A stretch of DNA of 64,000 nucleotides, taken from NCBI GenBank assembly GCA_030747695.1, contig JASLKG010000002.1:62001-126000 (forward strand), given 5' to 3'. This DNA is from Candidatus Poseidoniaceae archaeon. Its GTDB lineage: Archaea > Thermoplasmatota > Poseidoniia > Poseidoniales > Poseidoniaceae. The translations under genes were made by a program, and so were the position numbers. The notes beneath the pieces were generated by a model. The model was not told the DNA's origin and did not search any database. It saw nothing but the letters and a program-made list of their open reading frames with translations. The stretch's first letter is position 1. Each line of letters begins with the position of its first letter. Shown piece by piece: positions 22,516 through 31,314 of the stretch.

Positions 22516-23814
22516 ATGATGTTAACGCGTATGCAGGTGCAAACCTTGACTGAGCAAGAAGATATGCAAATTGAAAAAATAGGCATTATACAGTTAGTCA
22601 CTAGGATGTTATCTCTGCGCACTCTCCCTCACATAGTCGCAGTAGCGCTATTGTCATCAGTGCTAATGTTATTTGTTAATAGCAATGAAGAATTTGTTGC
22701 AATGTCGTTTATTTCATTGGCTTTGTCCTATCTTTTTATTGGGATGCTATCCAATAATGACCGTGTTACAAACCTAATTACCTTGGATCATGAATCTATA
22801 ATGGCTAGTCCAGTAAAAATGACATTTATGGGGTTCAAAATAACAATTCTGCCACTTGCATTGTCGGCACTTATTTTGATTATAATGTGGAATTTACTTG
22901 GAGGGTCTGAAAATAAATGGATTTCCCCCGGGCTTGCTATGCTATTTATTGGATGGTCAATAGGTCAGGCAGTTTCCTTTCGAACTGGTATCGTAGAATG
23001 GTTGAAGAATGGACTCGGCGATGCTAAATTACATACATACAGAGAAAAATTATCAATAGCATCACAAGTAATTATAGTACAAGGTTTTGCCTTGATTATC
23101 ATATGGTTGGGACAAATAGCATCAGGAAAGGAAACTACATTTATTGATGCCCTAATTAGTGGCATTATCTTCATAATAATTTCAATTGCACTACAGATGC
23201 TGACTTTGTGGCTGACACGCGATGAACGTGAATCGGCAGGTGCAGAAAAAGGTTTAGCAAGTTTTTCTTTCAAATGGATGATTGTTGCTCAATTATTCAT
23301 CACATGGCATGCTTTTTCAGCATACAGAAGATACTTTATGGAACCTTCAACAATTTCTACACTGATTGAAGAAATCACACTGATGGCATTCACTGTTCTA
23401 TTCGCAGTATGGTCTCTTACGACATATACAGTTGGCGATGGTAAAAGGTTAGTAAGTGAGAAGGCGGCACTTCCGATAGCAATTTCTTTTGGATATGCAT
23501 ATGCTGGTTCAGTATCGATGCTTGCGGGGACTTTTGGAAGCTTGAAAGAAGTAATATTGTTTGGTCACTTGTTAACAATAGCAACAACAATTGCAATAAT
23601 TAATTCAACGCTAAGAAAAAGCAGAAAAACTTCTGGATTCATACAAAAAGCAAAAACTGTGGAAATAAGTCGTGAAGATGCTTCTGATAATGAAAAAACA
23701 AATCCGGAAAACGATGAAGAATCCTGGCAAGAACAGAAGGATGTAGATTGGGAAAAAGGAGACGATATTGGGGATGGAACTAATTGGGAAAATGATATTG
23801 AAGTTCTTGATTAG
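22516..23814 (+). CDS. Multi-pass membrane protein of unknown function
   Basis: About 432 residues with roughly ten hydrophobic helices, and a C-terminal cytoplasmic tail that is strongly acidic and rich in Trp/Asp/Glu (ENDEESWQEQKDVDWEKG). I do not recognise the family: no transporter signature, catalytic His cluster or cofactor motif is evident. ATGs at 22516, 22519, 22531 and 22564 are possible starts; upstream in-frame sequence overlaps the divergent Pop5-like gene and is unlikely to be coding. The 3' end overlaps the 3' end of the FtsZ-family gene by 4 bases. Confidence 0.7.
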   Translation: MMLTRMQVQTLTEQEDMQIEKIGIIQLVTRMLSLRTLPHIVAVALLSSVLMLFVNSNEEFVAMSFISLALSYLFIGMLSNNDRVTNLITLDHESIMASPVKMTFMGFKITILPLALSALILIIMWNLLGGSENKWISPGLAMLFIGWSIGQAVSFRTGIVEWLKNGLGDAKLHTYREKLSIASQVIIVQGFALIIIWLGQIASGKETTFIDALISGIIFIIISIALQMLTLWLTRDERESAGAEKGLASFSFKWMIVAQLFITWHAFSAYRRYFMEPSTISTLIEEITLMAFTVLFAVWSLTTYTVGDGKRLVSEKAALPIAISFGYAYAGSVSMLAGTFGSLKEVILFGHLLTIATTIAIINSTLRKSRKTSGFIQKAKTVEISREDASDNEKTNPENDEESWQEQKDVDWEKGDDIGDGTNWENDIEVLD

Positions 23815-24740
23815 ACTAAACTAATACCTGTGATCTCTTCAAGCCCAGATACTACTGCAACTACTCTGATAATCCCTTGAAGATCATCACTTACTCGTGC
23901 ACCTAATATCACTTGAGCATCTTCATCAAATCTAGATGTAAAGGCATCAGCAACAGAACCGACTTGTCCAACGGTCATGCCAGGTCCTCCTTCGATTTGC
24001 AAAAGACAAGCCTTAGCACCATCAAATGATAAGTCTGCTAATGGGGCTGACAAAGCATCATCGAGCAATGTTTGAGCATCTTCAGGGCTACCTTGCCCCA
24101 CTACTAGAGTAGAACCACCGGGGTGCCCCACTATTGTTTTCAAATCCATCATATCAAGATTAATCAAGCCCAGACGCATTAAAGTACGTACCAATCCATC
24201 TACAAATTCTTCAACCCATGAAGCACCAAGTCTCCAATCAGTACCCCTTTCTCTTGCTTGCCAAGCAAGCCGATCTAATTCAAGTCTAACACAAACATCG
24301 CTATTTGCCTCAAGTTTTGGAAGTCCTTCTCTGCAGATTTTCGAACGTGTTTCCTGTGCTTCGAATGGCATTGCTGCTATTGAAATCACAATTGCACCAG
24401 AAAGTCGAGCTTGTCTAGCGAATTCAGGTGAGGCACCAGTTCCAGTCCCTCCTCCTAAACCAGTAAGGAGAATAACTAATTCAACATCCTCAAGTAATTG
24501 CCTACTTACATCGGATGCTTGTCGCATTCTTTGTTCCCCTAAAGGAGTCAAAGCAGCACACCCTGAATCACCTGTGTCATTACCCAATCTGATGATATGA
24601 GATTTTGAAGAAGAAAAACTAGATTCATCAGCATCAATTAATACCAAATCAACTTCAAATCCTGCACGTGAATGCGCTCTTGATGCCCAAGAACAACCTA
24701 GCCCACCGACACCTGCAATCAGGATTTGTGCGCCATCCAT
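23811..24740 (-). CDS. FtsZ-family GTPase, short and divergent
   Basis: 309 residues. The tubulin/FtsZ signature GGGTGTG lies at 96-102, preceded by 'ILLTGL', and the T7 catalytic loop appears as NLDMMD (194-199), matching NxDxxD, so GTP hydrolysis between subunits is plausible. The N-terminal nucleotide loop is AGVGGLGCSW instead of the usual GVGGGGCN. It stops soon after the second domain (ends SGLEEITGISLV) and lacks the usual C-terminal tail that binds membrane anchors such as SepF. Role inferred: cell division or another filament function. The gene sits 25 bases downstream of a small TPR gene on the same strand, possibly a partner. Divergence from canonical FtsZ1/FtsZ2 leaves a noncanonical FtsZ-like role open. 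Confidence 0.82.
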   Translation of the reverse strand: MDGAQILIAGVGGLGCSWASRAHSRAGFEVDLVLIDADESSFSSSKSHIIRLGNDTGDSGCAALTPLGEQRMRQASDVSRQLLEDVELVILLTGLGGGTGTGASPEFARQARLSGAIVISIAAMPFEAQETRSKICREGLPKLEANSDVCVRLELDRLAWQARERGTDWRLGASWVEEFVDGLVRTLMRLGLINLDMMDLKTIVGHPGGSTLVVGQGSPEDAQTLLDDALSAPLADLSFDGAKACLLQIEGGPGMTVGQVGSVADAFTSRFDEDAQVILGARVSDDLQGIIRVVAVVSGLEEITGISLV

Positions 24741-24765
24741 GCCACTTGGCTCACGTGGAGGTTAT

Positions 24766-25071
24766 TCAATCTCTGCCTACGTAACGCAAATATCTGCGTC
24801 TAGCATCTCTAGCCCAAGCATTATCTGGCTCTAACAAAAGTACCTTATCATAAAGTTCGACTGCTCTTTCGAAATCAGAAAAATGACGTCCGTATAAATG
24901 TGCAAGATTATTTAGGACAGGGATACATTGATCGTTTTCTTCCAGCATAGCTAATAGAATCTCTTCCGAACGACCAAGATTATTTCTCAACATCTCCTCT
25001 TCTGCTTCTTCGAGTTGTTCTAATTCTTCACTTGAGAGATCATAGGTATTCTCAAACGAGTGGTTGGACAT
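24766..25071 (-). CDS. Small TPR-repeat protein
   Basis: 101 residues from ATG 25071. A very acidic first third (LSSEELEQLEEAEEEMLR) leads into about two tetratricopeptide repeats, with the diagnostic 'NLAHLYGRHFSDFERAVELY' and 'LLLEPDNAWARDA' pattern. TPRs mediate protein-protein binding. It lies immediately upstream of the FtsZ-like gene (25 bases) in the same direction, suggesting shared function; this is inference. The upstream region is divergent from the cytochrome operon and holds a perfect hairpin at 25156-25174. Confidence 0.75.
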   Translation of the reverse strand: MSNHSFENTYDLSSEELEQLEEAEEEMLRNNLGRSEEILLAMLEENDQCIPVLNNLAHLYGRHFSDFERAVELYDKVLLLEPDNAWARDARRRYLRYVGRD

Positions 25072-25155
25072 ATTGCTCGCTTGAATCAATCGATGATAGG
25101 ATTTGCCATTAGTTGTTCACTGATTTAGTTAAAGAAAAAAGTTGTGCTGCGGGCC

Positions 25156-25174
25156 TCCCTATCGTAGATAGGGA
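25156..25174. other. Perfect 8-bp hairpin with GTA loop in a divergent promoter region
   Basis: TCCCTATC, loop GTA, GATAGGGA. It lies between the divergent TPR gene and the cytochrome/Rieske operon, 50 bases before the latter's first ATG, so it cannot be a terminator for either gene. It belongs to the same hairpin class as those at 1802, 9738, 55121, 58042, 58090 and 61276. Confidence 0.55.
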
Positions 25175-25224
25175 AGGAACGATTATAGGCGAAATACAAT
25201 TCGCCCGAACTATTGGGTTTGTTT

Positions 25225-26001
25225 ATGCGCGCATCATCGGCAACACTCAGAACTTTGATGCTCGTAGGACTAGTTACAATTACATTATTACCAGGCCTTG
25301 GAGAAGCTTATCCTGATGGCATAGGAGGTTCCCAAGATGATATTGACGATGTCGCAAAAGAAGGTTGTTTATGTCACGGAGAAGTTGCTTCAAACGATGT
25401 ACAAATAATCTTGAAATCTGTACCGCACACTTGGACCTCAGGCGAAACTTACGATATGACTCTAGTAATTATTGATGGAAGTCAACTAAGCGCTGGAGGG
25501 TATTCAATTCGTGTTAGTGCGGGATCTTTATCTGGAGATGGACAAAATTGGGAGGATGACGTTCAAACACTAACTCATCAAAATTCAGTCACACGTGAGT
25601 GGGCTGTCACATGGACTCCTCCTGAATCGGGTTCGGGACAGGTTGATTTCTGGATTACAGGAAACGCAGTTAATGGTGCTGATGGAAATCAAGGAGATTA
25701 TTGGAATCAACTTGTCTTCAATCTAGTTGAATCTGAAACTATCGACAATAGAGGTACAAAAACTCTGATTGCCGGAAGTGGGGCACCTCAAGCACCTGAA
25801 TCAGCAGCAGGACATGTGGATCTACATACAATGGGAGCGCCATTTAGAGCACACTGGCTAGGATTGCTTGGTTTTGGCGCTGTTATTAGTGTGATTGTGT
25901 TTTGCGGATTATTGCTACGATATGGTTTCTCAACCTCTTACAAGGGCCGTAGCAACGTTCTACGTCTTCGATACAAAATTAATAGGAGAGGTGATCAGTG
26001 A
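25225..26001 (+). CDS. Secreted, anchored protein with a CxCH motif and reelin/'choice-of-anchor V'-like domain
   Basis: 258 residues from ATG 25225. A signal peptide (about 1-25) is followed by GCLCHGEV, where a CxxCH heme site is normal in this family, then a beta domain with PHTWTSGETYDMTLVI, the reeler-like or choice-of-anchor V pattern, and a C-terminal membrane helix (about 212-234) with a basic cytoplasmic end. The 'CLCH' spacing has one residue fewer than CxxCH. It is the first gene of the cytochrome b/Rieske operon, which has no obvious cytochrome c1 gene, so it could be the heme- or metal-carrying external partner; this is inference. The stop overlaps the next ATG as TGATG. Confidence 0.7.
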   Translation: MRASSATLRTLMLVGLVTITLLPGLGEAYPDGIGGSQDDIDDVAKEGCLCHGEVASNDVQIILKSVPHTWTSGETYDMTLVIIDGSQLSAGGYSIRVSAGSLSGDGQNWEDDVQTLTHQNSVTREWAVTWTPPESGSGQVDFWITGNAVNGADGNQGDYWNQLVFNLVESETIDNRGTKTLIAGSGAPQAPESAAGHVDLHTMGAPFRAHWLGLLGFGAVISVIVFCGLLLRYGFSTSYKGRSNVLRLRYKINRRGDQ

Positions 26002-26453
26002 TGGCAAAGGACACAATTACTGATCTGTTAGAGAGGGTTGCATGTGGCGAGGTAAGTGTAAAGGATGCTCGAACGGCACTTGAAGATTCATCACTTACAG
26101 AAGAACAAATGGATGCTGCGATAAACCATGGAGTTTTCAATCCTGCAGAACCTGGAACGATAATATCTGCGTCACTGGCACCCTCAGGTGGTTCTGCTCT
26201 TGTTATGTTGTTTTTCACATGGGGTATTTTCTGGACAATATATTGGATAGGGAGTATGCTTTACGGCCTACTCAACGGTTCTGCATGGGATCAGCAACAA
26301 CTATCATACCATCTATCAATGGGCTTAACTACGATTATACTAATGGGAATTGTTCAATTAAAGTGGGTCCTACCAGACAAGTTAATTGTCAAACATAGAA
26401 GACCAAAACATGTGCCAGAACACCAGAAGGACTGGAGAGAATACAAGTGGTGA
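26001..26453 (+). CDS. Two-helix membrane protein of the cytochrome b/Rieske operon
   Basis: 150 residues. The first about 60 residues are a soluble helical part (DLLERVACGEVSVKDARTAL) that looks like a short SHOCT- or UBA-like helical hairpin; then two membrane helices (about 68-90 and 105-125) and a basic C terminus (KHRRPKHVPEHQKDWREYKW). No heme or iron-sulfur ligand set is visible. I do not recognise it. GGAGAGGTGAT lies just before the ATG at 26001, which is preferred over the GTG three bases upstream. Position between the CxCH protein and Rieske gene, with tight spacing (TGATG overlap, then 6 bases), points to an accessory or assembly subunit of the complex. Confidence 0.75.
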   Translation: MAKDTITDLLERVACGEVSVKDARTALEDSSLTEEQMDAAINHGVFNPAEPGTIISASLAPSGGSALVMLFFTWGIFWTIYWIGSMLYGLLNGSAWDQQQLSYHLSMGLTTIILMGIVQLKWVLPDKLIVKHRRPKHVPEHQKDWREYKW

Positions 26454-26459
26454 TTTATC

Positions 26460-27308
26460 ATGAGTGATATGAGATTAAGACCAGCTCCAACTTCTGATGA
26501 AGAAAATAAAACCACAAACGACGAAACCAATATTAATCGTAGGAGATTTATGAGATATGGTTTCAATGCAGCTGGTGGTGTGTTAGCTGTAAGTTTAGGA
26601 GCACTAGGATTTGCATCAATATTACTTCCTCCATCAGGAAGCAGTGGAGGAGATGCTGCTGTTAAATTCTGGGCAAAGGGAAGAGAGGAGGAGGCTTGGT
26701 ACGGTCCAATGCATCTACAATCAATGACCAAATCGGTATTTGTTGATGCAGCAAAAAATTCCAACATAGGAATGTCTGGTGCTCAAGGAGTATGGAATGG
26801 TTTACCTGTTGTCGTAAATTATGTCCCGCATGCCGAAAATTCAAATTCGCCAATTGCTGACAATTCACCACGGTTTCAAGAGATGGCAGGATACGACATA
26901 GGTGGTAATTATGTTGGGCATGCTACAGAATTTATGTTAAATTATCCCGAAATATTTTCTCCTTCAAACAATTTAGTAATGGCGTTTGCAAGATGTACTC
27001 ATCTTTGCTGCATACCTGGATGGCAACTTGTCTCCAACTCATTTACAGATGATAATTGGACTCCTGGAGGTGGCGATGATGGCGGCAGTAAGATGTTCTG
27101 CATATGCCATTCAAGTAGATTTGATCCTACTGCTATAGAAGTAAATAGAAACGCAAATCGTTCAACAGGTGAATCTTTCGAATACTTAGGAATTCGTAGA
27201 GCTGGAGGCCCTGCTCCCGTTGGATTGCCCATCATTCCAATAATTATGAATGGCGATACGATTGAAGCTTCGACTGAATACATGGGCTGGTTGACCTACT
27301 GCGATTAA
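26460..27308 (+). CDS. Rieske [2Fe-2S] iron-sulfur protein
   Basis: 282 residues. An N-terminal twin-arginine-type signal-anchor (INRRRFMRYGFNAAGG, about 29-60) suggests folded export with the helix kept as anchor. The cluster-binding loops are CTHLCC (C179, H181, then C184 as the disulfide-type Cys) and CICHSS (C214, C216, H217), matching C-x-H-x-x-C and C-x-C-H-x-S. The protein transfers electrons from quinol at cytochrome b to a soluble or membrane acceptor. An additional inserted loop (FTDDNWTPGGGDDGGSK) lies between the two binding loops. GGTGATTTATC precedes the ATG. Second-to-third gene spacing is 9 bases. Confidence 0.95.
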   Translation: MSDMRLRPAPTSDEENKTTNDETNINRRRFMRYGFNAAGGVLAVSLGALGFASILLPPSGSSGGDAAVKFWAKGREEEAWYGPMHLQSMTKSVFVDAAKNSNIGMSGAQGVWNGLPVVVNYVPHAENSNSPIADNSPRFQEMAGYDIGGNYVGHATEFMLNYPEIFSPSNNLVMAFARCTHLCCIPGWQLVSNSFTDDNWTPGGGDDGGSKMFCICHSSRFDPTAIEVNRNANRSTGESFEYLGIRRAGGPAPVGLPIIPIIMNGDTIEASTEYMGWLTYCD

Positions 27309-27317
27309 GGTGATTAT

Positions 27318-28184
27318 ATGAGTACAATATTTTGGGTTCTTTGGTTCTTTATCGCCTTTGTAATAGTACTTGTTGCATTTACTTTACGAAAGGAGAATGA
27401 AGACCTTCCTAGAAGAGAAATCTTACGAGCCGTAGAATCAACAGGATCAATGGGTTTTGCTGAACGTACATTCCTCTGGGTATTCAGTTTCCTAGATACA
27501 CGGTTCAGAATACAGGATTACTGGAACATGTCAAAGGGAGCATATTACAATATGCACAGGCAAATGCCTTTAACACACGCTGAAAAATATAAATTAAGGA
27601 TTATTTGGTACTGGTATCCTCTGTATTGTCTAGGAGGGATATCATTCCTTTCATTCATAATTCTTGTAATTACGGGAACCGTTCTTGGAATCTATTATGT
27701 CCCGGGAGGTGAAGGTGATCCTTCTCCAGCATATGCTTCAATGACATTTATCATGTTAGAATTACCATTTGGTTACATAATAAGGGCCGTTCATCATTGG
27801 GGTACACACTTTATGGTTGCATCTGTATTTTTGCATATGTGCCGTGTTTACTTTACAGGAGCATATAGGAATCCTCGTGAATTAAATTGGTTAATTGGTG
27901 TAGCACTAATGGCTTTAACAATTGTATTTGGCTATTCAGGGTATCTACTGCCATGGGATAGTTTAGCCTATGGTGCCGCAGTTATCGGTATTAATCTAGC
28001 AAATTCAACTCCGTTAATTGGTAAATATGTTGCAACATTATTGTTTGGAGGTTCATCTCTATCACACAGAACAGTTACTAGAATGTACTTCATACACGTA
28101 TTCATATTACCGGTAATAGTAACTTTACTAATTATCATACATTTGTTTATTGTTTGGGTACAAGGAATTGCGGAGCCGCATTGA
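27318..28184 (+). CDS. Cytochrome b, N-terminal (b6-like) subunit
   Basis: 288 residues. The four-helix heme-binding half of cytochrome b: histidine pairs in 'VHHWGTHFMVASVFLHM' and 'RMYFIHVFILPVIVTLLIIIH' ligate two b hemes, and GYSGYLLPWDS is the conserved quinol-site loop. It carries an extra N-terminal membrane helix (about residues 4-22) before the amphipathic segment, which ordinary cytochrome b6 lacks. Partner subunits: the Rieske protein upstream and the C-terminal half encoded in the next gene. AAGGTGATTAT precedes the ATG. Confidence 0.94.
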   Translation: MSTIFWVLWFFIAFVIVLVAFTLRKENEDLPRREILRAVESTGSMGFAERTFLWVFSFLDTRFRIQDYWNMSKGAYYNMHRQMPLTHAEKYKLRIIWYWYPLYCLGGISFLSFIILVITGTVLGIYYVPGGEGDPSPAYASMTFIMLELPFGYIIRAVHHWGTHFMVASVFLHMCRVYFTGAYRNPRELNWLIGVALMALTIVFGYSGYLLPWDSLAYGAAVIGINLANSTPLIGKYVATLLFGGSSLSHRTVTRMYFIHVFILPVIVTLLIIIHLFIVWVQGIAEPH

Positions 28185-28202
28185 TCATGAGGAGGTTATA
28201 AT

Positions 28203-31001
28203 ATGGGTCTAATAGAAAATTTTGGCGCAATTGCATCTTCATATATGGAAGAAAAGGAAAAATTGCAAACTGCTGATGAACGTCGCGTTCGCACCATGGA
28301 GGGTCATGGTTTTTGGCCTCATGAAGTTCTAAGAGACTCTCTTATCTTTGCATTCATGAGTGCTGTATTACTTTTCTATGCCTGGCTAATACCTCCTCCG
28401 TTACACAGTGCAGCAGATCCATTTGCACAAGCTGGGTTCGTTTTCCCTGATTGGTATGTATTGTTTTCATATGGGTACTTAAGATGGGGAGAATATTTAC
28501 CTCAATTTGACGTGCCACTTGGACCTGTTGGGGATTTCTTTGGACAACCATCTTTCCCTTGGAATGCAGCCTGGTGGGGTGCTTTCTTAACAGGAATACC
28601 TGTAGGAATATTAGCACTTCCTCCATTCTTAGGAGGGCGCGAGAAAAGACCTGTAGAAGACCCTTGGTTCGCAAGTGCAGGAGTTGTTTATTTGGCTCAC
28701 ATTTGGTTTATTTCTGTATTTTCAATAAATATATTCCTTGAATTATATGGGAAAAACCGTTCTGATTATTGTAAGTTAGATTCACATGGAGATTTACTGT
28801 GTGGGACTCGTGATCCTTGGGTTGCGGATTTGTTTAACGCGATTCCTTGGGTACTAACTGGAATATTACTATGGATTATTATCTATTTTGGAGCCAGATG
28901 GTTATTTGTTAATGCCTGGGGTGCGAGATTTACTCCTGCACATGGCAAACAGTTGATAATTGGCGCATTGGTTGTTGCTACTGCAGCATCTGTAGTTTCT
29001 TACCCTGTTTATGATAATGGCTTCTGGGGTGCTAAAGGATTGTTGACAATTGCAGATTATGATGAATTAGAGGATATGCGTTCTCAACCTGCTGACATCC
29101 ATGTTCATGAAACAAATGAGTTCATGACTGCACAAGGATTCCATGATGATGTTGTTCCTGCATCTGCTTGGATGGATTGGATTATTTATCAACCAGCTAG
29201 AGAACACCTGATAGATTTTAGTGACAAAAATGGCCATCAAGATTTAGATAATGGCGTTAATGGAGCTACTGGTCAAAACACGTATAGTGGTCAAGAAACT
29301 ATCTTCACAGGTGGTGACTTCACCATTACTGATGACTATTGGCCAAATGACAATAATTTTGATACTGTTCCAGTTGATGCTACCTGCTCAACAAGAGCTT
29401 CCGAAGTTGTAATTAATGGAGGACAATCAACCTCTAAAATGATTGAAACTAGTTTAGTTATCACAGATTCTAACGGAGACAAAATAGTTGATACAGACTG
29501 TAGCACAGGTGCTTCAGGAATTGAATTAGAAGCAGGACTGTATAGTTACGAATTCAGAGTACACTCCACTGGTGCTTTAGCATCTAATGACACTGTGACT
29601 GTTGAAACTGAGTTTACATTACAAGCCTTCCAACCACTACTACTCTACCCTGACGGAACTGGACAAGGTTATGATGGCACTGTAGTAGATCTTACAGATG
29701 CGTTTGCAATCGAACTTGTAGGTGATGGAGATGTTGTAGAAAATCCATCATACCATGTTAATCCTAAATCCCTAGATGCTAAATTAACATATGCAATGTT
29801 TATTCCATGTGTAACTTTAGGAGCCATCGTATTTGTTCTACTAAGAAATATGGCACGAGGATATGAATTCGAAATGAACAAATGCTACGGATGTGATCTG
29901 TGTGATGATGCCTGCCCAGTTAGACTTTTCAATGCAGGTGACAAATTGAATATTATTTACAATTCATGGAATAATGAAGATGATGGTGTGCCACTATATT
30001 CTTGTTTAACATGCACCGCTTGTACAAATGCATGTCCTCAACTTGTAGATTATGATTCATATGTAGACATACGTCGTTCATTGATAGTAGGTGGGCCTTC
30101 GGCTGAAATCCCGCATACTGTATTACAAGCGGTATTATCCGCAGAAGCAGAAGATGAAGCTGACAGTGACTTTGTTAGCATTGAAGACTATCCTATTGAT
30201 TCAAACATTGGATATTATCCTGGTTGTGTTGATTACCTAGACCAAGAAATGGTCTTTAGCCATCTCAATGAAGGCAGTATGGATCTTGGAGATGCAACTA
30301 GTGCTGCATTTACTCTATTTGAAGAGATGGATGCTGAAGTTTCTTACCTTGGAAGAGACTTCTTAAAATGCTGTGGGCATGATCAGAAATGGCAAGGCCT
30401 CGACGAAGTTTTCAACAAATTAAAATCCTATAATCAGAAGAAGATTGAGGCCAGCGGGATTGATACACTAGTTTCATCATGTGCTGAATGTTTCCGCACA
30501 TTTGCACGCGATTATGAATTGGAAGGTGTCAAAGTTATGCATACTACTGAATTCCTAATTGAAAATGGATTCGATATGGAAATGAAAGCAGAAAACGATG
30601 TAACTGTAACTTACCATGACCCTTGTAGATTAGGAAGACAAATGGGGATTTACGAAGAACCAAGAAAATTAGTTTCAAGTGTTGAAGGCGTTGAATTAGT
30701 TGAAATGGAACATCATGGAGAAGATGCAATGTGTTGTGGTGTGTCTAGTATGATGTCTTGTAATGAAAATGCAAGGGCACTTCGGATTGAAAGAATGGAA
30801 GAAATAAGAAATACTGGTGCAGATATGATGATTACTTCATGTCCAAAGTGTGTTTCACACTTCGAATGTCTAAAATTCGAGGGGGACGAGCGTCATGATA
30901 TCGAAATACTTGATGTTGTAAGCTTCCTTGCACGACAAGTAGAAGCAAAGAAATCTAAAATTGAAGTTGAAAGCCCAGTTTCAGAATTTGTTGAAGCATG
31001 A
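28203..31001 (+). CDS. Fusion: cytochrome b C-terminal half + 2x[4Fe-4S] + CCG-domain (HdrD/GlpC-like)
   Basis: 932 residues. Residues about 45-270 hold five or so membrane helices with 'ADPFAQAGFVFPDWYVLFSY', the PDWY form of the PEWY quinol-site motif of cytochrome b subunit IV. Residues about 280-525 form a strand-rich external domain of unknown type. A last helix (about 528-548) leads to two [4Fe-4S] sites: C561, C564, C567, C571 and C601, C604, C607, C611. Residues about 665-900 have two CCG-domain repeats (CCGHDQKW ... SSCAEC; DPCRLGR ... MCCGVSS ... CPKC), as in heterodisulfide reductase D, GlpC and LldE. This would route electrons between a cytoplasmic redox substrate and the quinone/Rieske system. 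GAGGTTATA precedes ATG. Confidence 0.92.
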   Translation: MGLIENFGAIASSYMEEKEKLQTADERRVRTMEGHGFWPHEVLRDSLIFAFMSAVLLFYAWLIPPPLHSAADPFAQAGFVFPDWYVLFSYGYLRWGEYLPQFDVPLGPVGDFFGQPSFPWNAAWWGAFLTGIPVGILALPPFLGGREKRPVEDPWFASAGVVYLAHIWFISVFSINIFLELYGKNRSDYCKLDSHGDLLCGTRDPWVADLFNAIPWVLTGILLWIIIYFGARWLFVNAWGARFTPAHGKQLIIGALVVATAASVVSYPVYDNGFWGAKGLLTIADYDELEDMRSQPADIHVHETNEFMTAQGFHDDVVPASAWMDWIIYQPAREHLIDFSDKNGHQDLDNGVNGATGQNTYSGQETIFTGGDFTITDDYWPNDNNFDTVPVDATCSTRASEVVINGGQSTSKMIETSLVITDSNGDKIVDTDCSTGASGIELEAGLYSYEFRVHSTGALASNDTVTVETEFTLQAFQPLLLYPDGTGQGYDGTVVDLTDAFAIELVGDGDVVENPSYHVNPKSLDAKLTYAMFIPCVTLGAIVFVLLRNMARGYEFEMNKCYGCDLCDDACPVRLFNAGDKLNIIYNSWNNEDDGVPLYSCLTCTACTNACPQLVDYDSYVDIRRSLIVGGPSAEIPHTVLQAVLSAEAEDEADSDFVSIEDYPIDSNIGYYPGCVDYLDQEMVFSHLNEGSMDLGDATSAAFTLFEEMDAEVSYLGRDFLKCCGHDQKWQGLDEVFNKLKSYNQKKIEASGIDTLVSSCAECFRTFARDYELEGVKVMHTTEFLIENGFDMEMKAENDVTVTYHDPCRLGRQMGIYEEPRKLVSSVEGVELVEMEHHGEDAMCCGVSSMMSCNENARALRIERMEEIRNTGADMMITSCPKCVSHFECLKFEGDERHDIEILDVVSFLARQVEAKKSKIEVESPVSEFVEA

Positions 31002-31019
31002 ATACTACTTCAGATTCCC

Positions 31020-31310
31020 TCATGGTTTATCTTCAGGTGCAGAATTATCATCCATTCCTCTAATTTCATAATTAGAGGGAAACAGTGCTATAATGACTCC
31101 AGCAATTAAGAATAAAAGACCAGGTAAGAAATTTTGCTGTACAAATAAATATTCCAATGAAATCACAACTAGCAGTAACCCACCAATATTTGAAACCCAA
31201 ACGAGGGTTTTGAATGTCGATAGTGAAACGCCTGTAGCATTTTGACCTCTGCTTGGACCAAATTCTCCTCCAAACCTTTGTGCGCCTTCGTGATCTTTTT
31301 CTTGCACCAT
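31020..31310 (-). CDS. Small two-helix membrane protein
   Basis: 96 residues from ATG 31310, which is preceded by GGTGAT directly after the ferredoxin stop; an upstream TTG would lack such a site. A hydrophilic N terminus (EKDHEGAQRFGGEFGPSRGQ) precedes two membrane helices (about 32-52 and 56-76) and an acidic C terminus. I do not recognise the family. It converges with the cytochrome b fusion gene, 18 bases apart, and is last in a run with a ferredoxin and another membrane protein. Confidence 0.68.
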   Translation of the reverse strand: MVQEKDHEGAQRFGGEFGPSRGQNATGVSLSTFKTLVWVSNIGGLLLVVISLEYLFVQQNFLPGLLFLIAGVIIALFPSNYEIRGMDDNSAPEDKP

Positions 31311-31314
31311 ATTA

